This document shows positions 1-8,008 of a DNA stretch of 64,000 nt, piece after piece. Below the pieces are notes generated by a model, which saw only the letters and a list, made by a program, of their open reading frames with translations, searched no databases and was not told the DNA's origin. The position numbers and the translations under genes were made by a program. Source of the DNA: Streptomyces regalis (GTDB lineage Bacteria > Actinomycetota > Actinomycetes > Streptomycetales > Streptomycetaceae); NCBI RefSeq assembly GCF_001509475.1, contig NZ_LLZG01000118.1:34225-98224 (forward strand), given 5' to 3'. Position 1 is the stretch's first letter. Every line of letters begins with the position of its first letter.

Positions 1-1546
1 GCTCCGCAACGGGCTGCGGCAGTCCGGTGGGCGCCGGGCCGCCTACGTCGCCTCGGCCGTCCTCGTCCTCCTCTTCGCCGCGCTGCAACTCCTCGGGCTG
101 ATCGCGCTGCGCGGCAACGCGCACGCCGACTCCGTGGTCGTCCTGCTCGTCGCGGTGCTCGCGCTCGGCTGGACCGTGATGCCGCTGTTCTTCCCCGGTG
201 GGGACGAGACCCTGGACCCGACGCGGCTCGTGATGCTGCCGTTGCGACCCCGGCCCCTGGTGCGGGCACTGCTCGCGGCCTCGCTGGTGGGAATAGGGCC
301 GCTGTTCACCCTGTGCCTCTTCACCGGTTCGGTGATCGCGGTCGCGCGGGGCGGAGTGGCGTACGTCGCCGGAGTCGTCGCCGTCGTCCTCGCCCTGTTG
401 GTGTGCGTGGCGCTCGCGCGGGCCGTCGCCGCGGCCAACATCCGGCTGCTGACCAGCCGTAAGGGGCGCGATCTGGCGGTGCTGAGCGGGCTCGTCATCG
501 CGATCGGGGCGCAGGTCGTGAACTTCGGGGTGCAGCGGCTGGGTTCGGCGGGGCTCGGCCAGCTCGACCCGGCTGCGGATGTGCTGCGGTGGGTGCCGCC
601 GGCGTCCGCGATCGGGGCGGTGGAGTCGGTGAGTGCGGGAGCGTACGGCGTCGGTGTCCTCCAGCTCGCCTTGAGCGCGGGCGCGTTGGTGGCGCTGATC
701 GCCGTGTGGTCACGGCATCTGACGCGGCTGATGACCTCGCCCGACGGCTCCACGCTCCAGGCGGTCACCAAGGCCGCCGTACGGGAACGGACCTCGACGG
801 GCCTCGCCCGCCTCCTGCCGGCCGGCCGCACCGGCACCGTCATGGAGCGCAGCCTGCGCTACATCTGGCGCGACCCCAAGACCAAGGCGGCCTGGGTGAC
901 CTCGCTCGCCATCGGCCTGATCGTGCCGCTGTTCAACGCCCTGCAGGGCACCGGCTCGATCTACTTCGCCTGCTTCGCCGCCGGAATGCTCGGCATCCAG
1001 ATGTACAACCAGTTCGGGCAGGACACGTCCGCGTTCTGGATGGTCGCGATGACGATCTCGTCCCCGCGGGACGCCTGCGTCGAGCTGCGCGGCCGGGCGC
1101 TGGCGCTGCTGCTGATCACCCTTCCCTACGCCACCCTCGTCACCGTCCTGACGACAGCGCTCCTCGGCGACTGGAGCGAGCTCCCCGAGGTGCTGGGCCT
1201 GTCCTTCGCCCTCCTCGGCGCGATGCTGGCGACGGGCGCCTGGACGTCGGCCCGCTTCCCGTACTCCATCCCTCAGGAGGGCTACAAGAACGTCGCTCCC
1301 GGTCAGGCGGGCCTGGCCTGGATCTCGGTCTTCGGCGGCATGATCGCGGCGGCCCTGCTGTGCGCGCCCGTGATCGCGGTGACGATCTGGCTGAACGTGA
1401 GCGAGGACGGGGAGGCATGGACCTGGCTGCTGCTGCCGGTGGGCGCGGGGTACGGGGCGACGGTCACGTGGCTGGGTCTCCGGCTGGCGGCTCCGCGCAC
1501 GGCGGCCCGCCTACCGGAGATCCTTACGGCGGTGAGCAAGGGCTGA
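1..1546 (+). CDS. ABC-2 type transporter permease, 5' end outside the window
   Basis: The reading frame is open from the first bases of the window, so the true start lies upstream and the N-terminus is missing. What is visible is about 514 residues of a polytopic membrane protein with repeated hydrophobic segments of alanine, leucine and valine, separated by short arginine-rich loops. A longer soluble stretch lies near the middle, where the arrangement RDPKTKAAW precedes another hydrophobic block. This layout fits the large permeases of exporter-type ABC systems (ABC-2 superfamily), which pair with a separate ATPase. The ATPase gene would be expected just upstream, outside the window. The substrate cannot be inferred. 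Confidence 0.7.
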   Translation, partial: LRNGLRQSGGRRAAYVASAVLVLLFAALQLLGLIALRGNAHADSVVVLLVAVLALGWTVMPLFFPGGDETLDPTRLVMLPLRPRPLVRALLAASLVGIGPLFTLCLFTGSVIAVARGGVAYVAGVVAVVLALLVCVALARAVAAANIRLLTSRKGRDLAVLSGLVIAIGAQVVNFGVQRLGSAGLGQLDPAADVLRWVPPASAIGAVESVSAGAYGVGVLQLALSAGALVALIAVWSRHLTRLMTSPDGSTLQAVTKAAVRERTSTGLARLLPAGRTGTVMERSLRYIWRDPKTKAAWVTSLAIGLIVPLFNALQGTGSIYFACFAAGMLGIQMYNQFGQDTSAFWMVAMTISSPRDACVELRGRALALLLITLPYATLVTVLTTALLGDWSELPEVLGLSFALLGAMLATGAWTSARFPYSIPQEGYKNVAPGQAGLAWISVFGGMIAAALLCAPVIAVTIWLNVSEDGEAWTWLLLPVGAGYGATVTWLGLRLAAPRTAARLPEILTAVSKG

Positions 1547-1583
1547 CGGTGGCCTCTTGGCGCGCAGTCCCTGCAAATGCCGC

Positions 1584-1662
1584 TTTCTTGGGGGCGCGGG
1601 GCTGTATCGATGGGCGGGCTCCGCCGCGTGGGCGCGACCAGCCACAAACAACCCGCAGCCGC
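1584..1662 (+). repeat. Dispersed Streptomyces intergenic repeat, copy 1
   Basis: This sits between the convergent permease and hydrolase genes. It has the core GGGGCGCGGGGCTGTATCGA followed by a short hairpin GCGGGCTCCGCCGC and GCGTGGGCGCGACCAGCCAC. A second copy of the same pattern occurs in opposite orientation at 18050-18119, and a fragment lies near 34738-34760. From memory, the same motif is scattered through intergenic regions of many Streptomyces genomes. Its role is unknown; the hairpin and its gene-end position would suit a weak terminator or a REP-like element. Confidence 0.7.
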
Positions 1663-1664
1663 CA

Positions 1665-2567
1665 TCAATCAGAAGCCCCCGAGCTCATAGGGCGCCCTGC
1701 CTCACTCCGCACCGCCTCAAGAAACGGCTCGATCGCAGCGCGCCACCCCTCCGGCTGGTCGTAATGCACAAGGTGACCCGCGTCGGCCACCTCCGCATAC
1801 TCCCCCCGAGGCAACACCCGCACCATCTCCTGAGCCTCAGCCCGCCCGAGCTCCCCGTCCAGCCCGCGCACGACCAACGCAGGGCACTGAACCTGCGCCA
1901 ACTCCTCCCAGTGCGCGTCGAACACCCACGTCTCCCGGGACTTGAGCATCTGGTCCAGCTCGAAAACCGGCCGCCACCCGTCCTCGCACTCGTGCATCAC
2001 CTCGGCGTAGAACTCCCCGCGCGCAGGGTTCGGCCGCTCGACCCACGGGTCGTCCTCGCCGAACCACTTGCGTACGTCGGCGAGCGTGGCGAAGGGAACG
2101 GGCCAGGACTTGAACCAGTCCGCCCACTCCCGCTGCGAGGCCGAGCCGAGCGCGGAGGCCCGCATGTCGCAGATGACCACGCCGCGCACCAGGTCGGGCC
2201 GCTTGGCGGCGAGCTGCCAGGCGGTCAGCGCGCCCATGGCGTGGCCGATGAGGACGGCCGGAGCGAGGCCGAGCTGTTCGAGGGCGGCCTCGGCGTCGTC
2301 GACGTACGCCTCGCGCGTGAAGGAGGCCTGCGTGTGCTTGTCGCTACGGCCGTGGCCGCGCTGGTCGAGGGCGACAGCGCGGTACCGCCCGGAGAGCCAG
2401 CGGGCGGTGGAGGCCCAGTGTGACGCGCGGCCCATCAGGCCGTGCAGTAACAGGACGCCGGGCGTGCGGTCGTGCTCCTTGGCGGGGTCGGTCTTGAGAG
2501 GGTCGCCGAACTCCCAGGCCGCGAGACGTACGCCGCCTGTACCGGTCACGTCGATGCGTCGCGCCAT
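1665..2567 (-). CDS. Alpha/beta hydrolase
   Basis: A 300-residue alpha/beta-fold hydrolase. The sequence shows the oxyanion motif LLHGLMG at about residue 40, DQRGHGRSD at about 67, and a nucleophile elbow reading GHAMGA instead of the usual GxSxG. The terminal catalytic histidine is in DAGHLVHYDQPEGW near the C-terminus. A methionine or alanine at the nucleophile position is unusual and leaves catalysis open; H-A-M is seen where Ser is expected. An upstream extension of the frame is possible, but the ATG at 2567 is preferred because hydrolase homology begins there. The gene is convergent with the permease. The substrate is unknown. Confidence 0.8.
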   Translation of the reverse strand: MARRIDVTGTGGVRLAAWEFGDPLKTDPAKEHDRTPGVLLLHGLMGRASHWASTARWLSGRYRAVALDQRGHGRSDKHTQASFTREAYVDDAEAALEQLGLAPAVLIGHAMGALTAWQLAAKRPDLVRGVVICDMRASALGSASQREWADWFKSWPVPFATLADVRKWFGEDDPWVERPNPARGEFYAEVMHECEDGWRPVFELDQMLKSRETWVFDAHWEELAQVQCPALVVRGLDGELGRAEAQEMVRVLPRGEYAEVADAGHLVHYDQPEGWRAAIEPFLEAVRSEAGRPMSSGASD

Positions 2568-3287
2568 TGGTCCTGGCACCCCCCTAGCTCCGCTCGGACC
2601 GCTCGCTCCCGCTCGAGCCGGCCGATCCTGTGAACCGCGTCCTGCTTGCCGTGCCTGCTGTGCCTGCCGTATCTGCCGTATCCGGCGTCGTTCACGCGAA
2701 CACCGCGGGCCACCCTCGCCGCACGCAGCGTAGACGCCCTCGCACGCGATGTGCATGTCCTGTGTGTCCGACGTGATCTTATGCGCACATCCATGAAGCG
2801 CACGTTCCGCGTGACCCGTCACCCGACCATCCGCAGACTATCGAACCTTTATTCGAGAATGCGGTCTCTGCGGGCAACACCCCTCATTCGAGTGACCCCC
2901 CGCAAGGATTGATCGCCATCGCCGAGGGGAGACCTTCACCGGGAGGCGGACCGCTCGGGGAAAACGGTCCGAGGGGAATGACCCTGGGAGCTCGGGGCTC
3001 CGGGTCAGCACAGGGGAGGACAGGCCCCGGCGCCATACGGCGCCGGGGCCCTCTCCACGGTCACGGCACATCCTCCCGCCCCCTCCCCGGCCGGACGCAT
3101 CGCTGTCCGTCACGGCCAAGAGCCTTCAGGCCATATGCCTCACGACAGCCTGGCACGCGAAACGGCCGAGCGCTGCGATTCAGCGCACTGAATCTTGGAA
3201 TCGCCGAGATCGACAGATCGCCACAACTCCCGCTCCTGCACCGGGAGTTACACGGGTGAGAATCCGAAGGCGACGGGTGCCGTCGGC
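2568..3287. other. 720-base intergenic stretch with clustered hairpins
   Basis: No convincing coding sequence is present. Three stem-loops follow one another: GGACCG...CGGTCC at 2948-2970, GACCCTGGGAGC...GGCTCCGGGTC at 2980-3006, and the perfect 12-bp stem GGCCCCGGCGCC / GGCGCCGGGGCC with an ATAC loop at 3023-3050. The last one could terminate transcription from dmdR1 (minus strand) or from a plus-strand transcript. An AT-richer patch at about 2825-2870 (actatcgaacctttattcga) could hold a promoter. The region may be the 5' leader of the hydrolase gene or a separate small RNA. Confidence 0.45.
3023..3050. terminator. Strong stem-loop, probable dmdR1 terminator
   Basis: Perfect 12-bp GC stem with a 4-base ATAC loop, about 240 bases past the dmdR1 stop codon. 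There is no long T tract, which is common for Streptomyces terminators. It could work in either direction. Confidence 0.45.
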
Positions 3288-3980
3288 TCAGCGCTTCGCG
3301 ACGAAAACATGGGAGGCGACGTCCGCCTCCAGCTCGGCCGCCTCACCGCCGCTGCCCACCAGAACACCGCCCGCCGACTCGGTCACGCTCACCACCGAGC
3401 CGGGCTGCACGCCCGCCCGGCGCAGCGTGTACATCAGCTGCGCGTCGGTCTGGATCGGCTCGCCGATACGGCGCACGACGACCGTCTTGCCCTCGACGCC
3501 CGGGTCGAGGTCGGCCAGCGAGACCATGCCCTCGTCCAGGAACGGATCGGCGCCGTCCTTCTCGCCGAGCTCCTCCAGGCCGGGGATGGGGTTGCCGTAC
3601 GGCGACTCGGTCGGGTGCCGCAACAGCTCCAGCACCCGCCGCTCCACGGCCTCACTCATCACGTGCTCCCAGCGACACGCCTCGGCGTGCACCTGCTCCC
3701 ACTCCAGCCCGATCACGTCGACGAGCAGGCACTCGGCGAGGCGGTGCTTGCGCATGACACGGGTGGCCAGCCGCCGCCCCTCGTCCGTGAGCTCCAGATG
3801 CCGGTCGGTCGCCACGGACACCAGCCCGTCACGCTCCATCCGCGCCACCGTCTGGCTGACGGTCGGCCCGCTCTGGTCCAGCCGCTCGGCGATCCGGGCG
3901 CGCATGGGGACCACACCTTCCTCCTCCAGCTCGAGGATGGTGCGGAGATACATCTCCGTGGTGTCGATCAGTCCGGACAT
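3288..3980 (-). CDS. dmdR1: Iron-dependent DtxR-family repressor
   Basis: A 230-residue metalloregulator of the DtxR/IdeR class. Residues 1-75 form the winged helix (TTEMYLRTILELEEEG, then SGPTVSQTVARMERDGL). Residues 75-140 carry the metal-binding and dimerisation region with the typical MRKHRLAE, C-RWEHVMSE and HPTESPYGNPIPG stretches. The C-terminal part is an SH3-like domain. With Fe2+ bound, family members repress siderophore and iron-uptake genes. The start ATG at 3980 has GAGGGGCACGT just upstream. Length and the divergent SIS-domain neighbour match S. coelicolor DmdR1/DesR. A DasR-like site lies in the shared upstream region. Confidence 0.92.
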   Translation of the reverse strand: MSGLIDTTEMYLRTILELEEEGVVPMRARIAERLDQSGPTVSQTVARMERDGLVSVATDRHLELTDEGRRLATRVMRKHRLAECLLVDVIGLEWEQVHAEACRWEHVMSEAVERRVLELLRHPTESPYGNPIPGLEELGEKDGADPFLDEGMVSLADLDPGVEGKTVVVRRIGEPIQTDAQLMYTLRRAGVQPGSVVSVTESAGGVLVGSGGEAAELEADVASHVFVAKR

Positions 3981-3990
3981 ACGTGCCCCT

Positions 3991-4012
3991 CGATTAGCTC
4001 TGCGATTAGCTC
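3991..4012 (-). promoter_or_regulatory. Direct repeat upstream of dmdR1
   Basis: CGATTAGCTC occurs twice, at 3991-4000 and 4003-4012, just upstream of the dmdR1 start codon and overlapping or abutting its ribosome-binding region. It shares TTAG with the iron-box consensus but is not a full TTAGGTTAGSCTAACCTAA palindrome. A role in autoregulation is only a guess. Confidence 0.3.
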
Positions 4013-4201
4013 AGCCGGAAGCGAGACAGCTCCACGGCGCGTGCGCTGGCCCTGCACTCAATTCTGCCGGATACCACGGACAACCGTGCCGCGCCGTGGA
4101 AACCACGGGGGTTACACGGGGTTATATGGCCGCACCCCCGCCTACAGCGGCACGGGGACGTGGCGCGGCCCCGACCCACCCATCGACCGTATTGACACCG
4201 C

Positions 4202-4217
4202 ACTGGTCCAGACCGCA
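4202..4217. promoter_or_regulatory. DasR-responsive element (dre-like)
   Basis: ACTGGTCCAGACCGCA matches about 13 of 16 positions of the consensus ACTGGTCTAGACCACT bound by the GntR-family regulator DasR. It follows a TTGACA hexamer at 4192-4197 and precedes the SIS-domain gene by about 65 bases. It is placed to control the amino-sugar gene downstream and perhaps dmdR1 in the other direction. DasR links N-acetylglucosamine to development and iron use in S. coelicolor. Confidence 0.65.
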
Positions 4218-4280
4218 CGGTGATCCGCGACACACTCCACGCGACCACCCGACCCGACCGCCACCCCCGGAGGGCCCCGC

Positions 4281-5036
4281 ATGAGCGACAGCAAGCCGGC
4301 CGACCAGTTCTTCGACGCCGCGATCGGCCTGCTCCAGCGGGTCCGTGACGAGGAGGCCGAGAGCATCGAGGCAGCCGGCACCCTGCTCGCCGACACCGTC
4401 ACCGCCGACGGCCGGCTCTTCGCCTTCGGCGCGGGGCACTCCTCCCTCGCCGCCCAGGACATCGTCTACCGCGCGGGCGGCCTCGCCCTGATGAACCTGC
4501 TCACGGTCCCCGGCGTCGTAGGCGTCGATGTCATGCCCGCCACCCTCGGCTCCGCACTGGAACGCGTGGACGGCCTCGCAAGCGCCGTCCTGGACAGCTC
4601 ACCCCTCCGCGACGGCGACGCCCTCGTGATCATCTCCCTGTCCGGCCGCAACGCCCTCCCCGTCGAGATGGCCATGCACGCCCGCGCCCTGTGCGTCAGG
4701 GTCATCGGCGTGACCTCAGTGGCGTACGCCTCGGAGACGAAGTCCCGCCACGTCTCCGGCACCTACCTCAAGGACCACTGCGACATCGTCCTCGACTCGA
4801 AGATCGCGACCGGCGACGCGGAACTCACCCTCGACACGATCCCGGCCCCCTTCGCCCCCGCCTCCACGGTCGTCACCAGTGCGCTCCTCCAGGCCGTCAT
4901 GGCCACCGCAGCCGCCACCCTGGCCGCCCGCGGCATCGAGCCCCCGCTCCTGCGTTCCGGCAACGTGGACGGCGGCCTCGACTGGAACAGCCGAGTGTTC
5001 GAGAAGTACGGCGACCGGATCTTCTACCGGCACTGA
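4281..5036 (+). CDS. nagS: SIS-domain phosphosugar enzyme, NagS-like GlcNAc-6-phosphate dehydratase
   Basis: A 251-residue single SIS-domain protein. The phosphosugar-binding loops are visible as GAGHSSLAAQD at about residue 50 and SLSGRNALPVEMA at about 117; GVTSVAYASETKSRH at about 140 follows. The start ATG at 4281 has GGAGG at 4267-4271. The S. coelicolor orthologue next to dmdR1 (SCO4393) has been described, to my recollection, as NagS, an N-acetylglucosamine-6-phosphate dehydratase that governs amino-sugar toxicity. The dre-like site upstream agrees with DasR control. The alternative would be a MurQ-like etherase or another SIS isomerase. SIS identity is firm; the exact reaction is inferred from orthology. 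Confidence 0.8.
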   Translation: MSDSKPADQFFDAAIGLLQRVRDEEAESIEAAGTLLADTVTADGRLFAFGAGHSSLAAQDIVYRAGGLALMNLLTVPGVVGVDVMPATLGSALERVDGLASAVLDSSPLRDGDALVIISLSGRNALPVEMAMHARALCVRVIGVTSVAYASETKSRHVSGTYLKDHCDIVLDSKIATGDAELTLDTIPAPFAPASTVVTSALLQAVMATAAATLAARGIEPPLLRSGNVDGGLDWNSRVFEKYGDRIFYRH

Positions 5037-5046
5037 CGCGGCATCG

Positions 5047-6495
5047 CTACTGCAAGCCCTCCACGTCCAGAGCCGCAGCCAGATCCAACGCGGAGGCGAT
5101 CCGCACCGCCACACCCTCCGCATACACCGCATCGGCCCGCTCGAACGCATTCCGCCCGGCGCCCCGCAGAAACGTCACGACCCCCCACGTCCGCCCCCGG
5201 CTCCGCAACACCGCACACAGCGCGTGCACCGCATCAGCCGGCCACTGCCGGCCCACCGCCCACTCACGCGCCTGCTCCGCCGACACCTCACCCGCATCGG
5301 CCCGCACGGACCCCGCCCGCGCCACACACCGCAACGCCGGATGCCCCTCCGCGTACCGCACCGGCAACCCGGCCTCCCCACCGAGCAGACTCGGCCCCGG
5401 CGCACCGGAGGGCGTCACCGCGATCCGAACCAGCCGCACCGGCCCCGCCGTATCCGCGTCCATGACCGCCCCACCCGCGACCCGGTCGATCAGCGCGTGA
5501 TCGGCGAACCCGGCCAGCGCGAAGTCCAGATGAACGGCCGCCGCCTCCACAGGGTCCTCGCACTCCGCGGCGGCCCGAGCGGCACGGTGCAGCTGATTCG
5601 TCCGGAACCGCAGCTGCGCCGCCTCCTGCTCCGCCTGCTTGCCCTCGGTCACGTCCTGGAAGAGCCAGCCCACCCCCAACGGCACCGGCTCCTCCGCGAG
5701 CGGCGAGGCCAGCCGCACGAAGCCACACCGCCAGCAACGACGACGCTCACCCTCCGGCGTGCGCACACTCACCCAGATCTCGGCGGGCGCCGGCGGCGCA
5801 CCCTCCGCCAGCACATGCGTGAGCGCGCTCTCCACCTCCTCGACCCCCTGGGCGAGCAACTCCCCGAGCGGCCGCCCGAGCACGGACGTACGCCCGATAC
5901 CCAGCGCCCGAGCCGCATGCGCGTTGACGACAGCGGGCCGCAGATCGGCGTCGACGAGCACCACACCCCACGACGCGTCCTCGAACAACGCCTCGCTCAA
6001 CGCGATCGACCGCTCGAGATCGATCTGCGCGTGCACCTCACTGAAGGCGCAGTACAACCCGGCGGGCTTTCCGTCCGGCCCCCGCACGGCCGCCGACTGC
6101 GTCCGTACGAGCACCCGCCCGCCGTCCTTGGTCAGCAGGGCGAACTCGTGCACCTGACGCCCGGGAGACTGCATGGCGGACATCAGCCGCCCCTCGACCT
6201 CCTCGGCATCGGCCTCGCGCACGGCCCACCCGGCAAATCCGTGCCGCCCCACGGCCTCGGCCGCACTCCACCCCAGGATCCGCTCCGCCTCACGGTTCCA
6301 ATGGGTGACGACCCCGTCCGCATCGAAGGCGCACAGAGCCGCGTCCATCCCGTCCAGCAGCGCGGCCAGCAGATCGGACCCGCCTGCCGAACCCTCCGAA
6401 CCACCCGAACTGCCCGACGAACCCTCCGGACCGTCCCGCTCGGGTTCATCCGGGCCCAGCTCGTCGGTGGTCCCACTACGCCGGGAAGCACTCAC
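5047..6495 (-). CDS. PAS-PAS-GAF sensory protein without a visible output domain
   Basis: A 482-residue soluble protein. An acidic serine/glycine-rich N-terminal tail of about 40 residues leads into a first PAS domain (about 42-165, with NREAERILGWSAAEAVG) and a second PAS domain (about 175-295, with ARALGIGRTSVLGRPLGELL). A short linker helix and a GAF-like C-terminal domain (about 315-475, ending FERADAVYAEGVAVRIASAL) follow. In many Streptomyces relatives such modules precede a PP2C/RsbU phosphatase or kinase; here the protein ends after GAF, so it may act through a partner. The start is a GTG at 6495. It is convergent with nagS, with only 10 bases between the stops. Confidence 0.75.
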   Translation of the reverse strand: MSASRRSGTTDELGPDEPERDGPEGSSGSSGGSEGSAGGSDLLAALLDGMDAALCAFDADGVVTHWNREAERILGWSAAEAVGRHGFAGWAVREADAEEVEGRLMSAMQSPGRQVHEFALLTKDGGRVLVRTQSAAVRGPDGKPAGLYCAFSEVHAQIDLERSIALSEALFEDASWGVVLVDADLRPAVVNAHAARALGIGRTSVLGRPLGELLAQGVEEVESALTHVLAEGAPPAPAEIWVSVRTPEGERRRCWRCGFVRLASPLAEEPVPLGVGWLFQDVTEGKQAEQEAAQLRFRTNQLHRAARAAAECEDPVEAAAVHLDFALAGFADHALIDRVAGGAVMDADTAGPVRLVRIAVTPSGAPGPSLLGGEAGLPVRYAEGHPALRCVARAGSVRADAGEVSAEQAREWAVGRQWPADAVHALCAVLRSRGRTWGVVTFLRGAGRNAFERADAVYAEGVAVRIASALDLAAALDVEGLQ

Positions 6496-6639
6496 CTGGA
6501 CCCCCTGCCAAGCTGCGTCCGCACGTACGACGCGTCGGTTCGCTCACTTGCAATCATCTAACTCGAACGTGATGCAGCACACACCGTGTTCCCCAAGATT
6601 GAAGGAATCGTTGTACGAGCCGGCACGAGCCGTTCGTGC

Positions 6640-7089
6640 CTACTCCAGCCGCAGGTCGAGCCATTCATCGGTCTCGCCGTCCAGCACATACCGATCGATC
6701 TCCACGAACCCACGCGCCCCGGCAAACCGCAGCCCCTCCTCATTGACGGCCAGCACACAGGTCTCGATCGCCCTGGCGCCCAGCACACGCGCGTGGGCGA
6801 GCCCGTCCTCGTACAGCTTCGTGCCGTACCCGCGCCGCCGGTACTCGGGCAGCACGCGCGCGATGACCGTCGCCACCGCGTCCTCACCCTCCGGCGGCCG
6901 TACGGTCGAACAGCCGACGAGGACGTCACCGACGTACGCGTTCCGCAGGCGGTACCGGCCGCTGCGCTCCCGCACCTCGTCGAGATCCATGGCCGCGGGC
7001 GGAACGATCACGTTGTGCACGTGCCGCCACTCCTGAAGCATGACCTCGCCGTCGACCGGCGCGATGCGAAGTCCGGGACGGTCAGACAC
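6640..7089 (-). CDS. GNAT-family N-acetyltransferase
   Basis: About 149 residues with the acetyl-CoA binding motif A near VIARVLPEYRRRGYGTKLYEDGLAHA and a motif B pattern LAVNEEGLRFAGARGFVEI. The GTG at 7089 is chosen because GGGGGAG lies about nine bases upstream and this start overlaps the RidA stop by only eight bases. A longer form from 7113 is possible. The pair with the RidA gene looks translationally coupled. The substrate is unknown. Confidence 0.75.
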   Translation of the reverse strand: MSDRPGLRIAPVDGEVMLQEWRHVHNVIVPPAAMDLDEVRERSGRYRLRNAYVGDVLVGCSTVRPPEGEDAVATVIARVLPEYRRRGYGTKLYEDGLAHARVLGARAIETCVLAVNEEGLRFAGARGFVEIDRYVLDGETDEWLDLRLE

Positions 7090-7492
7090 GAGCGCCACTC
7101 CCCCGCCGGGCACAAACCTCGATCTCGATCTTCATACGAGGGTCGGCGAGCCCGCACATCATCATCGTCGCCGCCGGCCGCACGTCCCCGAAGTACCGCC
7201 GCAGCACCGGCCAGCACGGCTCGAAGTCCGCCCGATCCGGCAACAGGTACCGCACCCGCACCACATCGGCGAACGAACACCCCGCCTCCTCCAGCGCGGC
7301 TCCCACGTTCCGCAGACACTGCTCGGCCTGCTCCACCACGTCCTCGGAAATCGCCATCGTCGCGTAGTCGAACCCGGTCGTCCCCGACACATGCACCCAG
7401 TCCCCGTCGACCACGGCACGCGCGTACCCGATCTGCTCCTCGAAGGTCGAGCCGCTGAGTATCGCCTGCCGGACCGCCTGCTGTTCTGTCAT
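7082..7492 (-). CDS. RidA family (YjgF/YER057c/UK114) protein
   Basis: A 136-residue protein with the RidA core: VHVSGTTGFDYAT near residue 33, VEQAEQCLRNVGAALEEAGCSFADVVRVR in the middle, and PAATMMMCGLADPRMKIEIEV near the end. RidA enzymes hydrolyse reactive enamines or imines made by PLP enzymes. The canonical substrate-binding arginine appears within the VVRVR/PDRADF stretch, but the final acidic residue pattern differs from archetypal RidA, so it may belong to the Rid2-7 groups. The start is an ATG at 7492. The coupled acetyltransferase follows. Confidence 0.85.
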   Translation of the reverse strand: MTEQQAVRQAILSGSTFEEQIGYARAVVDGDWVHVSGTTGFDYATMAISEDVVEQAEQCLRNVGAALEEAGCSFADVVRVRYLLPDRADFEPCWPVLRRYFGDVRPAATMMMCGLADPRMKIEIEVCARRGSGARV

Positions 7493-7739
7493 GTACGGAA
7501 CGCTAGATGACCAGCATGCATTTAGCAGCTAGATCGACTACCCGTTCGGAGAATTCAGCTGATTCGCACGAATGGGCGACATCTGGCGACTGCAACCCAA
7601 TGCGCGGATCTTGGCCACTAGCGTCAGCTGCACATACGAGAAGGGAGGCCACTCGCTCCCCGACCACAAGGTCGTCGAGTGACCAGCCCCAGTCATCACG
7701 ATCCACAGGATCAGGGAGGTGCCCCGATGACTACGTTTC

Positions 7740-8008
7740 CCGCAGGCGAGCAGACCCACCAGGCTGTGCTTCCTCAGCAGCCTGCTCTGGAATCCGTGGG
7801 AGCAGACACCCCTGGGAGCAGGGACGAAACGGCTCACGGACACCCCGCCGCCGCGCGGGGCGCCGGCAGGGAACATGGGCGAGGGGAGACCGACGGGCAG
7901 GGCACCGGAGCCTGTCGGCGTCACGCCAAGCGCGCTGCCACGGCAGCGAAGGCGGCAGAGAACGGGAGCGGTGACGCTCCCCCACATGAGCAGTCGTACG
8001 ACGGTGGC
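7740..8008 (+). ncRNA. Candidate omega RNA scaffold of the IscB system
   Basis: About 270 bases directly upstream of iscB contain consecutive stem-loops. These are GGCTG/CAGCC at 7762-7782, CCTGCTC/GAGCAGG at 7781-7822, CCCCGCC/GCGGGG at about 7843-7860, GGCGT/ACGCC near 7917-7927, CGCTGCC/GGCAGCG at 7933-7948, and the perfect stem GGGAGCG/CGCTCCC with a GTGA (GNRA-type) tetraloop at 7964-7981. IscB loci encode the guide-bearing omega RNA immediately 5' of the nuclease gene, with the guide at the 5' end of the RNA and the scaffold nearest the gene. The 5' boundary and the guide are not defined here; sequence upstream of about 7740 would supply the guide. This is an inference from position and structure. 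Confidence 0.6.

Noticed and set aside
2646..2912. A plus-strand frame of 88 codons between the hydrolase and dmdR1
   Set aside because: It has no ribosome-binding site and an arginine-rich random composition. It overlaps the upstream region of the hydrolase gene.
4879..6561. A 560-codon plus-strand frame across the PAS gene
   Set aside because: Its composition is dominated by Arg, Pro and His, as expected for the antisense of a GC-biased gene. The minus-strand PAS/GAF protein explains the region.
7503..7706. A 67-residue minus-strand frame upstream of iscB
   Set aside because: It has a poor start, no ribosome-binding site and no family resemblance. It overlaps the region expected to supply the guide and promoter.
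7679..8008. A 110-residue N-terminal extension of the IscB frame
   Set aside because: The extension has no recognisable domain, is rich in hairpins at the DNA level, and IscB homology begins directly after it. The GTG at 8009 gives normal length.
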